Origin: Rhodococcus sp. 14-1411-2a
Lineage (GTDB): Bacteria; Actinomycetota; Actinomycetes; Mycobacteriales; Mycobacteriaceae
Reading direction: 5' to 3'
NCBI RefSeq assembly: GCF_002259485.1
Contig: NZ_NPGA01000020.1
Coordinates: 496,001-560,000, forward strand
DNA: 64,000 nt
Within the stretch, counting starts at the first letter, position 1. The number at the start of each line of letters is the position of its first letter. The translations under genes and the position numbers were made by a program. The notes under the pieces are model-generated. The model was not told the origin of the DNA and did not search any database. It was given only the letters and a program-made list of their open reading frames with translations. This document shows positions 39,341 through 47,837 of the stretch, one piece after another.

Positions 39341-40698
39341 GCCTTCGCTCCTGTGGTCGTCGCGGCCTTCGCCGGATCGGCTTCGTGATACTTCGATGCG
39401 ACCGGCTTGATCGCCTCGTTGGCAAGGAAGCCGACCACGAGCAGACCGATCATCACGTAGAACGCCGGTAGGTATCGGCCGGTGGTTCCGGGTTCTCCGG
39501 CGTCGGCGATGGCGTTGACGATCAGCGGCCCCAGGACACCGGCCACCGACCACGCGGTGAGGAGTCGTCCGTGGATCGCGCCCACCTGATACGTACCGAA
39601 GAGGTCCTTGAGATAGGCCGGAACCGTGGCGAATCCCGCGCCGTAGAACGAGAGAATGAGCAAGGCCGAGACCATGAACAGGATCTTGTTGGTGTTGGTG
39701 AACAACGCGATGTACAGGTACAGCAGTGCGCCGACACCGAGGTACATCCGGTAGATGTTCTTTCGCCCCACCACGTCGGACACCGAAGACCAGACGAACC
39801 GTCCGATCATGTTGGTCAGGGAGAGGAACGCGACGAAACCGGCAGCCGCAGCGGCGAGAGATTCGGGCGAGGTCGCGTCGGGAAAGAAGTCCTGATAGAT
39901 GCCCGATCCGCGCTCGAGAATGCCGATTCCGGCAGTGACGTTGAAGCACAGGACGACCCACAGCAGCCAGAACTGGGGAGTCTTCACTGCGTTCGCGGCC
40001 GAGACGTTGTGCGTCGAGATCATTGCCGAGGACGCGGGCGGGGTCCATCCGGCCGGGGTCCATCCCTCGGCCGGCACTCTGATCAGCACGACTCCCAGTG
40101 CCATGAACACCGCGTATCCGACGCCGAGCGTGAGGAACGTCTTGGCGATGGACCCGTCGGTGAAACCGCCGAAGTTCACCATCAGCTGGCTGGTGAGGGG
40201 CGACGCGATGAGTGCGCCGCCGCCGAAGCCCATGATGGCGATACCGGTGGCCATGCCCGGCCGGTCCGGGAACCACTTCATCAACGTCGAGACCGGTGAG
40301 ATGTAGCCGATTCCGAGGCCGATACCGCCGACGAACCCGTAGCCGAAGATCACCAGCCAGAACTGTCCGAGGGCCATGCCGAGCGCGGACAGCAACAGTC
40401 CCGAGACGAAGAAGACCAGGGAGACGGCCATAGCCCACCGCGGACCGTTCTTCTCGACGCGGGTTCCGAAGATCGCCGCGGACAGGCCGAGCATCACGAT
40501 GGCGAGCTGGAACGGAATGGCAGTGACGGTGCCGCTGAGCCCGAGTGCGTCGGGCTGCGAGATGGCGTTCTTGAACACGCTCCAGGCGTAGGCGGATCCG
40601 ATCGCGAGGTGAATGGACAGCGCGGCCGGAGGTATCAACCAGCGGCTCCACTCGGGTGTCGCGACGATGGCGGAGCGATCGAGAATGCGGAGGGTCAT
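39337..40698 (-). CDS. OFA-family MFS transporter (oxalate/formate antiporter type)
   Basis: The protein (453 residues) has twelve membrane segments with the OFA features PPAALSIHLAIGSAYAWSVF at the start, GFVGGIGLGIGYISPVSTLM and WFPDRPGMATGIAIMGFGGG. It probably exchanges or imports small carboxylates; the substrate cannot be read from sequence. ATG 40698 is preceded by AAGGGA; a longer reading to 40752 is unlikely. A minor Trp-Thr-Pro duplication (EGWTPAGWTPP) sits in the central loop. It forms a two-gene unit with the small subunit. Confidence 0.9.
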   Translation of the reverse strand: MTLRILDRSAIVATPEWSRWLIPPAALSIHLAIGSAYAWSVFKNAISQPDALGLSGTVTAIPFQLAIVMLGLSAAIFGTRVEKNGPRWAMAVSLVFFVSGLLLSALGMALGQFWLVIFGYGFVGGIGLGIGYISPVSTLMKWFPDRPGMATGIAIMGFGGGALIASPLTSQLMVNFGGFTDGSIAKTFLTLGVGYAVFMALGVVLIRVPAEGWTPAGWTPPASSAMISTHNVSAANAVKTPQFWLLWVVLCFNVTAGIGILERGSGIYQDFFPDATSPESLAAAAAGFVAFLSLTNMIGRFVWSSVSDVVGRKNIYRMYLGVGALLYLYIALFTNTNKILFMVSALLILSFYGAGFATVPAYLKDLFGTYQVGAIHGRLLTAWSVAGVLGPLIVNAIADAGEPGTTGRYLPAFYVMIGLLVVGFLANEAIKPVASKYHEADPAKAATTTGAKA

Positions 40699-40834
40699 CG
40701 AAATCCCTTGAGATAGAAAGCGGTACAAGCGTGCAGTATCTCCTGCAGTCAAACACGTGTACCGCCCTGCTCGCTCACAACTGTCAATAGTTTCTTCACC
40801 GAACTCACTTTTCTTACCGCGTATCCTCGCGGCA

Positions 40835-41278
40835 GTGGATATCGAGCGGTGGCGCAGCAGATTGCCGGTGAGACGAGCCTCCGACGGTGAGGTGATCGGG
40901 TGGACCGTCGCCCACGACAGGAGTGCACAGGACGAATACGACGACGATTACACCGTCGATGCCGTCAATCCCGCCGGCATCACCGTTGCGCACGGCGTGC
41001 CGATCGAGACTGCGATCGCCCAGCTCGAGGATCGCGGTCTGGCATCGCTGTCGGCTCCGCACTGGACCAAGGCACCCCTGCCACTCGAATCCGAGACCGA
41101 TCTGAGTGCACCGCAGGAGGACTGGCCGTGGCGGCGGGTGCTGATGACGCAACTCGACGACAACCGAGTGTGGATCAGGCCCGCGTATCCGAGTTGGCCG
41201 GAGCGCCTGCTCGAGATTCCGCTGCCGATCCCGGCCGACGACATTCTGCGCCCGGACTCCCCCGCCGACTCCGACTGA
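40835..41278 (+). CDS. Conserved hypothetical protein
   Basis: I do not recognise a domain. The 147-residue protein is acidic and soluble, begins VDIERWRSRLPVRRASDGEV, and has WPWRRVLMTQLDDNRVWIRP and SWPERLLEIPLPIPADD near the end. GTG 40835 is chosen because the reading before it crosses the divergent MFS promoter. It stands alone between the divergent MFS gene and the convergent flavodoxin-like gene. Confidence 0.7.
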   Translation: MDIERWRSRLPVRRASDGEVIGWTVAHDRSAQDEYDDDYTVDAVNPAGITVAHGVPIETAIAQLEDRGLASLSAPHWTKAPLPLESETDLSAPQEDWPWRRVLMTQLDDNRVWIRPAYPSWPERLLEIPLPIPADDILRPDSPADSD

Positions 41279-41281
41279 ATC

Positions 41282-41319
41282 AGTAGCGCCCTACTACGGA
41301 CCTGAGGGCGTCGGCTACT
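41282..41319. terminator. Hairpin between convergent genes
   Basis: AGTAGC-GCCCT (41282-41292) pairs with AGGGC (41305-41309) and GCTACT (41314-41319), with a 4-base bulge. It lies just after the hypothetical gene and before the end of the flavodoxin-like gene on the other strand. The remaining 50 bases of the gap show nothing else. Confidence 0.55.
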
Positions 41320-41373
41320 TCGTAGTTCTCGGGTCGGGTGTGCGAGCAACCGAAGGAGCGCGCGAGGAAGTCC

Positions 41374-41826
41374 TCAGATCGACAACCCCGCCGCAACGGT
41401 TCCGCCGAGTTCGTAGCAGCGTTCACGTGCAGGTTTGCCGCTCTCGGCGACGTGCAGGGTGCCGAACACCTTCTCCAGACCCCAGCCCGACGCGATCTTC
41501 TCGATCGCCCGGCCGGCACCCACGGTGTCGTCGTTGCCGTGAACCCAAGCAGCGTAGGGCTTTCCGGCAACGGCACCGAGACACGGGTAGTACACGGTGT
41601 CGAAGAAGTGTTTCAGAGCCCCGCTCATGTATCCGAAATTCGCCGGTGTTCCGAACAGAAAGCCGTCGGCACCGAGTACGTCGGGAACGGTCGCGCCGAG
41701 AGCAGGCACACTGCGCACGTCCACGCCGGTGATCTCGGGGTCGTGAGCGCCGTCGAGAACTGCCTCGAGCAGCTCGTGCGTGAGCGGGCTCGGGGTGTGA
41801 TGAACGACCAGCAGGGTGCGCGGCAT
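41374..41826 (-). CDS. Flavodoxin-fold NAD(P)H-dependent oxidoreductase
   Basis: This 150-residue protein has a flavodoxin fold with FMN-binding segments: VVHHTPSPLTHELLEAVL at the start, GFLFGTPANFGYMSGALKHF in the middle and GNDDTVGAGRAIEKIASGWG. It matches Rv2771c in place, near dapB. It probably reduces quinones or another small acceptor; the substrate is not known. It lies six bases from the next gene and belongs to a dapB-led unit. Confidence 0.83.
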   Translation of the reverse strand: MPRTLLVVHHTPSPLTHELLEAVLDGAHDPEITGVDVRSVPALGATVPDVLGADGFLFGTPANFGYMSGALKHFFDTVYYPCLGAVAGKPYAAWVHGNDDTVGAGRAIEKIASGWGLEKVFGTLHVAESGKPARERCYELGGTVAAGLSI

Positions 41827-41832
41827 CGAAGG

Positions 41833-42291
41833 TCAGTTCTCGTCCCGTTCGAGTGCCACAGCCCGCTTCATCGTCTCGCGGGCCCGTCCACGGTCACCGG
41901 CATAATCGTAGGCGCGAGCCAGCCGGTAGGAGTTGCGCCAGTTGTCCGGATCCTTCTCCCACTCGGTCTTGACCTGTTGGAACAACTCATCCGCCGCATC
42001 ACGTTCGATTCGACCCGACGGCCTGCGCGGAAGATCCGCGACGTCGAGTTCGAGGCCCTCCTCGTGAATGCGCGAGGCCAGCCGCTGGTGGTCGAAGCCG
42101 GCTTTGAGGGTGGCCCAGACGATCCACAACCCGAGTATCGGCAGCAGCAGGACCCCGATCCCCAAGGAGATGCTCGCCACGCCACCGTTCTGGATCAGAG
42201 TCACACCGCGCTGGCCGAGCAGAAAGAAGTAGAAGCCGAGAATCAGCACCATCACCGCGAGGATGGCGAGCACCTTCGTCGTTTTGTTCAC
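41833..42291 (-). CDS. Two-helix membrane protein with TPR-like tail (Rv2772c-like)
   Basis: The 152-residue protein has two N-terminal membrane segments (VLAILAVMVLILGFYFFLL and SISLGIGVLLLPILGLWIVW) and a soluble C-terminal part, KDPDNWRNSYRLARAYDYAG followed by DRGRARETMKRAVAL, which resembles one TPR unit. It lies between dapB and the flavodoxin-like gene, as in M. tuberculosis. The role is unknown; the tail may bind a partner. Confidence 0.8.
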   Translation of the reverse strand: MNKTTKVLAILAVMVLILGFYFFLLGQRGVTLIQNGGVASISLGIGVLLLPILGLWIVWATLKAGFDHQRLASRIHEEGLELDVADLPRRPSGRIERDAADELFQQVKTEWEKDPDNWRNSYRLARAYDYAGDRGRARETMKRAVALERDEN

Positions 42292-42302
42292 CGTCGATCA
42301 GC

Positions 42303-43112
<810 letters not shown>

Positions 43113-43152
43113 CTACTTCTCCACGATCCGTCCCAGCAGCTACGGTCGTCCG

Positions 43153-43941
43153 GTGCCATCCAGCGTCCTGTTCGCCGACCGAGTCGATCTCGTCCGTGGC
43201 GGGCGATACCTGCTCAGCGATGCCTCGCTGCGGGTCGAGGAGGGTCAGCACTGGGTGTTGCTCGGTGCCAACGGCGCGGGCAAATCCACCCTGCTCAGCT
43301 TGCTCGGCGCGCTCGTCCATCCCACGCACGGTGCAGTGCACGTTCTGGGCCATCGCCTCGGGCGAGTGGACATGCGCGAATTGCGGACGCACATCGGCCA
43401 CGTCGACCCGCGGTTGAAGATCGAGGCTCCGCTGACGCTGTTCCAGGTGGTGCTGACCGGGCTGACCAATACTCCGGATCTGGTCCCGAGATGGTCGGCC
43501 GACAACCACCAGATCGCCCGCGCTCACCGTCTGATCGAATCCCTCGGCGTCGCCCATCGCACCGACGCGTCGTGGCACACGCTCTCGCAGGGCGAGCGAG
43601 GCCGAGCGCTCATCGCGCGCGCCCTACTTCCCGACCCGGCGCTGCTGTTGCTCGACGAGCCTGCCACCGGGCTCGATCTCGCTGCCCGCGAACAACTTCT
43701 GAGTGCACTCGACTCGTTGCGGGCCGAACACCCGACCCTGGCCAGCATTCTGGTGACTCATCACCTCGAGGAAATCCCGACCTCGACCACCCATGCCCTC
43801 CTCATCCGCGACGGAAGAGTACAGACACAAGGAGCCGTCGACGTAGTACTGACCACCGACAACATCAGTGAGTGCTTCGACCATCCCATCGAGATCTCGA
43901 AGCAACGCGGGCGGTGGGTCGCCACGGCGGCCCACCGCTGA
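43153..43941 (+). CDS. Stand-alone ABC ATPase
   Basis: This 262-residue ATPase has Walker A LLGANGAGKSTLLSLLGAL, a signature in the variant form LSQGERGRALIARALL, and Walker B LLLLDEPATGLDLAARE. The signature LSQGE in place of LSGGQ is seen in the ModF/YlmA-like group. No membrane subunit is encoded nearby; the gene is single, divergent from dapB. A role in export or as a regulatory ATPase is possible. GTG 43153 is preferred as it gives the family start. Confidence 0.85.
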   Translation: MPSSVLFADRVDLVRGGRYLLSDASLRVEEGQHWVLLGANGAGKSTLLSLLGALVHPTHGAVHVLGHRLGRVDMRELRTHIGHVDPRLKIEAPLTLFQVVLTGLTNTPDLVPRWSADNHQIARAHRLIESLGVAHRTDASWHTLSQGERGRALIARALLPDPALLLLDEPATGLDLAAREQLLSALDSLRAEHPTLASILVTHHLEEIPTSTTHALLIRDGRVQTQGAVDVVLTTDNISECFDHPIEISKQRGRWVATAAHR

Positions 43942-43944
43942 TGC

Positions 43945-45051
43945 TCAGTCGAAGACGATGACCTGACGGATCGCGTTGCCGTCGGCCAATTCGTCCATGC
44001 CGCGGTTGATCTCGTCCAACGTGATTCTCGACGAGATCAGCTTCTCGACGGGAAGCCGTCCCTCACGCCACATCTGTGCGTAGGTCGGGATGTCGCGAGC
44101 CGGTACAGCGGAGCCCAGGTAGCTGCCGATGATCGTGCGGGCTTCGGCCACCAGGCCCAGCGGTGAGATGGACGAGCGGGCGTCGGGTGCGGGGAGACCG
44201 ACGGTGATGGTCTTGCCGCCGGGAGCCGTTGCAGCGACTGCAGTTTCGAATGCTCGCGCGTTGCCTGCCGCCTCGATGACGATGTCGGCCTTGATCCCCT
44301 TCTCGGCGAGCTCGGCCGGCGAATACACCTGCGTTGCGCCCAGATCGGTTGCGGTGGACAGCTTGTCTGGCACCCCGTCGACTCCGATCACCTCACCGGC
44401 ACCCACCGATACGGCCGTCAGAACCGCTGCCATACCGACTCCGCCGAGGCCAACCACCATCACCGACTGTCCGGGCTTCGGAGTGCCGGCGTTGAGCACC
44501 GCGCCGCCACCGGTCAGTACCGCACAACCGAGGACTGCTGCGATATCGGCGGGGATGTCGTCCTCGACCGGAACCACCGACTTTCGGCTCACCACAGCGT
44601 GTGTGGCGAATCCGGAAACTCCGAGGTGATGCTTGACCTCTTCCCCGTCACGGTGCAACTTGATGCCTCCGCCGAGCAGTGTCCCGGCATTGTTCGACGC
44701 GCTGCCGGTGACGCACGGCATCTGGCCGTCGGTGGCGCACCCGGCGCATTCGCCGCAGCGTGGCAGGAATGTCATGACGACGCGGGTGCCGACCGCGATG
44801 TCGTCGACGCCCGCGCCGACCTCCTCGACGCGGCCTGCGGCCTCGTGGCCGAGCAACATCGGCACCGGACGAACTCGATTGCCGTCGACCACCGACAAAT
44901 CCGAATGACACAGGCCCGCGGCTTCGATTCTGATCAGCAGCTCCCCCTCGCCCGGCGAACCGAGCTCGAGGTCGGAGACGGTGATGGGATGCGAGTCCGC
45001 GAAGGGACGAGATCGGCCGATTTCTTCGAGTACTGCGCCGCGAATCTTCAT
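43945..45051 (-). CDS. Zinc-dependent alcohol dehydrogenase
   Basis: This 368-residue medium-chain dehydrogenase has the catalytic zinc ligands Cys48 (GLCHSD) and His69-Glu70 (LGHEAAG), the structural zinc cysteines 99, 102, 105 and 113 and the NAD-binding motif VGLGGVGMAA. It is of the class related to actinobacterial AdhD and mycothiol-linked alcohol dehydrogenases, and oxidises alcohols to aldehydes; the true substrate is unknown. It follows the GH63-like gene by 83 bases and a strong hairpin. Its stop is three bases from the convergent ATPase stop. Confidence 0.9.
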   Translation of the reverse strand: MKIRGAVLEEIGRSRPFADSHPITVSDLELGSPGEGELLIRIEAAGLCHSDLSVVDGNRVRPVPMLLGHEAAGRVEEVGAGVDDIAVGTRVVMTFLPRCGECAGCATDGQMPCVTGSASNNAGTLLGGGIKLHRDGEEVKHHLGVSGFATHAVVSRKSVVPVEDDIPADIAAVLGCAVLTGGGAVLNAGTPKPGQSVMVVGLGGVGMAAVLTAVSVGAGEVIGVDGVPDKLSTATDLGATQVYSPAELAEKGIKADIVIEAAGNARAFETAVAATAPGGKTITVGLPAPDARSSISPLGLVAEARTIIGSYLGSAVPARDIPTYAQMWREGRLPVEKLISSRITLDEINRGMDELADGNAIRQVIVFD

Positions 45052-45076
45052 CCCGCCAGACTATGCGGCTCCGCCG

Positions 45077-45122
45077 CATGTGCGTGGAACTTCGTAGTGG
45101 GCTACGAGTTTCCACGCACATG
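45077..45122. terminator. Long hairpin between the glycosidase and the alcohol dehydrogenase
   Basis: The arms 45077-45097 and 45102-45122 are complementary except for two neighbouring positions, with a 4-base loop. Smaller hairpins flank it (GCGGC-tcc-GCCGC before; GGGCC-gca-GGCCC after). It ends the betB-to-glycosidase run and separates it from the dehydrogenase gene. Confidence 0.8.
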
Positions 45123-45134
45123 GGCCGCAGGCCC

Positions 45135-47813
45135 TCAGAGCGGCAGACGGGGCCTGAGCAGGTGCGCAACCAATGCCGTCCATCCGGTTTGGTGTGTGGC
45201 CCCGAGTCCCTCGCCGGTGTCTCCGTCGAAGTACTCGTTGAAGCTGGGGTGCACGCTCCACAGCGGGTCGAGGCTCGATTCGATGCGATTCCCGTCGGCG
45301 GGCCTCTTGCCGTCCACCGGTCGGAACAGCCCGGCGAGACCGTTGTCGATCAGATCGGCGGCATCGGTGAGGGTGCGATGGTTGCCCGAGCCGGTGGGGA
45401 TCTCGATGGTGAACGAGTCGCCGTAGTACCGGCCGTAGGCGCGCAGCTTGTCGGCCAGCAATACGTTCACCGGGAACCACACCGGACCGCGCCAGTTGGA
45501 GTTCCCACCGAACATTCCGGTGCGCGACTCCCCCGGCTCGTATTCGATGGACAGGCTCCGGCCGTCCACGTCGAACGTGACCGGTTCGCGGTAGGAGGCC
45601 GAGAGCGATCGAATCCCGAAGTGCGACAGAAACTCTTCGGAGTCGAACATGCGAGCCAGGATGCGCTTGAGTCGTTCGGGTTGGACGAGTGTCAGCAGCA
45701 TGCGCACCTCGCCGCCCTCGCGCCGAGCCAGCAGCGGGCTGACCATCTCCGGTCGCCTGCGTTGAATCCAGCGCAGTCGAGCGGTGAGATCGGGACATTC
45801 CTCCTCGACCCACGGCGGAATCTCGGTGGCACCGAGAATGGGCAGCAGTCCCACCATCGACCGCACCCGCATCGGGACCGCATCGCCCTCGGGCTGAACC
45901 AGGACGTCGTAGAAGAACCCGTCCTCCTCGTGCCACAGCGAAATATGCTGCGATCCGAAGGAGTTCACTGCCTTGGCGATCGAGAGGAAGTGCGAGAAGA
46001 ACTTGGTCGCGACGTCGTCCCAGGCGCTGTCGTGTCGCGCGAGTTCCAGCGCGATCTTGAACATCTGCTGGCAGTAGAACGCCATCCAACTCGTCGCGTC
46101 CGACTGTTCGAGCCGAAATCCGGGTGGCAGTGGGGCAGATCGATTGAACAGTCCGATGTTGTCCATGCCGAGGAATCCACCCTCGAAGATGTTCGAGCCC
46201 TCGGAGTCCTTTCGGTTGACCCACCAGGCGAAGTTGAGCAGCAGCTTGGTGAACACCCGCACCAGGAATTCGCGATCGCGGTAGCCGTCGATGCGATAGA
46301 CGTGCCATGCCGCCCACGCGTGCACGGGTGGGTTGACGTCACCGAACTCCCACTCGTACGCGGGCAGTTGGCCGTTGGGGTGCATGGCCCATTCCCGGCA
46401 CATGAGCACCAACTGTTCCTTGGCGAAATCGGCGTCCACGTGCGCCAACGGAATCGCGTGGAAAGCCAGGTCCCAGGCCGCGAACCACGGGTACTCCCAC
46501 TCGTCGGGCATCGAGATCACATCGGCCAAAGCCAGGTGACGCCAGTGCGCATTGCGTCCACCCGGGTCCTGCCTCGAGTCCGGAGCCGGAGCGCCGACCT
46601 TGTCGCCCTCGATCCACTCCTCCACGTCGTATCGGTAGAGCTGTTTGGTCCACAGCAAACCGGCGTAGGCGCGCCGCGCGACATGCCGGTCGACATCGGT
46701 GAGGTCGGCTCCGATCACGGCACCGTAGAACTCGTCGGCCTCGGCCTGCCGGTCGGCGTGGACGGCATCGAATCCGGCCCCGAACGTCTGCTCGTCCGGC
46801 CGGTTGGGCGACAACCGCAGTCGGACCGATTCCGTTGCACCGGGGGCGATGTCGTCGAAGCGGTACCAGAACGCAGCCTTCGTACCGGTCTGCTCGGGGT
46901 TGACCGCGTCGAGCTCCCCGTCGACGACTCGGCGGCCGATGCCGTCCTTGGGGTACGCCGAGATGTTCTCCTGTCCCCACAGAGCCTCGGCATTGGTTTC
47001 GTTGTCGCAGAACAGAACTGCCGGTGTTCCCTCGGCACTGAGGTAGTAGCGACCGAGGAATCCGTGGTCGACGGCGATGGCTTCGAGTCCACCTGCCATC
47101 AGGTCCGGCGGGCTCAGCTGCGCCAGCGTGCCGCCACGCTCGTCGCGTCCCCACGACCAGGTGTTGCGCAGCCACAGGTGCGGCAGTAGATCGACCGACG
47201 CCGCCTCGGGGCCGTGGTTGGTGATCGAGATGGTGATGCAGATGTCGTCGGGTGAGGCCTTGGCGTACGTGACCTGGACGTCGAAGAATCTGTTCTCGTC
47301 GAGGATGCCGGTGTCGGCCAGCTCGTATTCGCGGTCGTCACGTCCGCGTCGAGCATTCTCTTCCCGCAGGTGAGCGTACGGATACTCCGCGTGCGGATAG
47401 CGGTAGAGCCATTGCATCCAGCTGTGCGTCGGTGTTCCGTCGACGGCCCAGAAGTATTCCTTGACGTCCTCGCCGTGATTGCCCTCCTCGTTGGCGAGGC
47501 CGAACAACCGTTCCTTGAGGATCGGGTCCTTTCGATTCCACAGTGCGAACGAGAAGTTCAGGAACCCGAAGCGGTCGCAGATTCCGCCGATTCCGTCCTC
47601 GCCCCAGCGGTAGGCGCGCTTGTGCGCCTGATCGAACGGAAACGACGCCCAGGCATTACCGTCCTCCGAGTAGTCCTCGCGCACCGTGCCCCACTGGCGC
47701 CCCGCCAGGTACGGGCCCCACTGACGCCAAGGTCCACTGACCCCGGGCGATTCCGCCAACCGATGGTGTTCGACGGTGGACGGGATGGGAACGCTCACGG
47801 GATTGGTGGTCAC
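45135..47813 (-). CDS. GH63-like (MGH1-type) glycoside hydrolase
   Basis: This 892-residue cytoplasmic protein has an N-terminal beta-rich domain (about 1-390) and an (alpha/alpha)6 barrel. Likely catalytic parts are EYPWFAAWDLAFHAIP (acid, Asp) and HPSFNEYFDGDTGEGLGATH (base, Glu), both in the barrel. It is about twice the length of the known mycobacterial glucosylglycerate hydrolase, so the substrate may be a larger glucoside or a glucosyl osmolyte; this is inferred. No signal peptide is seen. It is last in the run led by betB, 24 bases after the sensor gene. Confidence 0.82.
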   Translation of the reverse strand: MTTNPVSVPIPSTVEHHRLAESPGVSGPWRQWGPYLAGRQWGTVREDYSEDGNAWASFPFDQAHKRAYRWGEDGIGGICDRFGFLNFSFALWNRKDPILKERLFGLANEEGNHGEDVKEYFWAVDGTPTHSWMQWLYRYPHAEYPYAHLREENARRGRDDREYELADTGILDENRFFDVQVTYAKASPDDICITISITNHGPEAASVDLLPHLWLRNTWSWGRDERGGTLAQLSPPDLMAGGLEAIAVDHGFLGRYYLSAEGTPAVLFCDNETNAEALWGQENISAYPKDGIGRRVVDGELDAVNPEQTGTKAAFWYRFDDIAPGATESVRLRLSPNRPDEQTFGAGFDAVHADRQAEADEFYGAVIGADLTDVDRHVARRAYAGLLWTKQLYRYDVEEWIEGDKVGAPAPDSRQDPGGRNAHWRHLALADVISMPDEWEYPWFAAWDLAFHAIPLAHVDADFAKEQLVLMCREWAMHPNGQLPAYEWEFGDVNPPVHAWAAWHVYRIDGYRDREFLVRVFTKLLLNFAWWVNRKDSEGSNIFEGGFLGMDNIGLFNRSAPLPPGFRLEQSDATSWMAFYCQQMFKIALELARHDSAWDDVATKFFSHFLSIAKAVNSFGSQHISLWHEEDGFFYDVLVQPEGDAVPMRVRSMVGLLPILGATEIPPWVEEECPDLTARLRWIQRRRPEMVSPLLARREGGEVRMLLTLVQPERLKRILARMFDSEEFLSHFGIRSLSASYREPVTFDVDGRSLSIEYEPGESRTGMFGGNSNWRGPVWFPVNVLLADKLRAYGRYYGDSFTIEIPTGSGNHRTLTDAADLIDNGLAGLFRPVDGKRPADGNRIESSLDPLWSVHPSFNEYFDGDTGEGLGATHQTGWTALVAHLLRPRLPL

Positions 47814-47837
47814 GGCACACAGTCTGGTCGTTGCAGG

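Noticed and set aside
45063-47189. A 708-codon plus-strand frame over the GH63-like gene
   Set aside because: No domain and a shadow-type composition; the opposite glycosidase is consistent with its family throughout.
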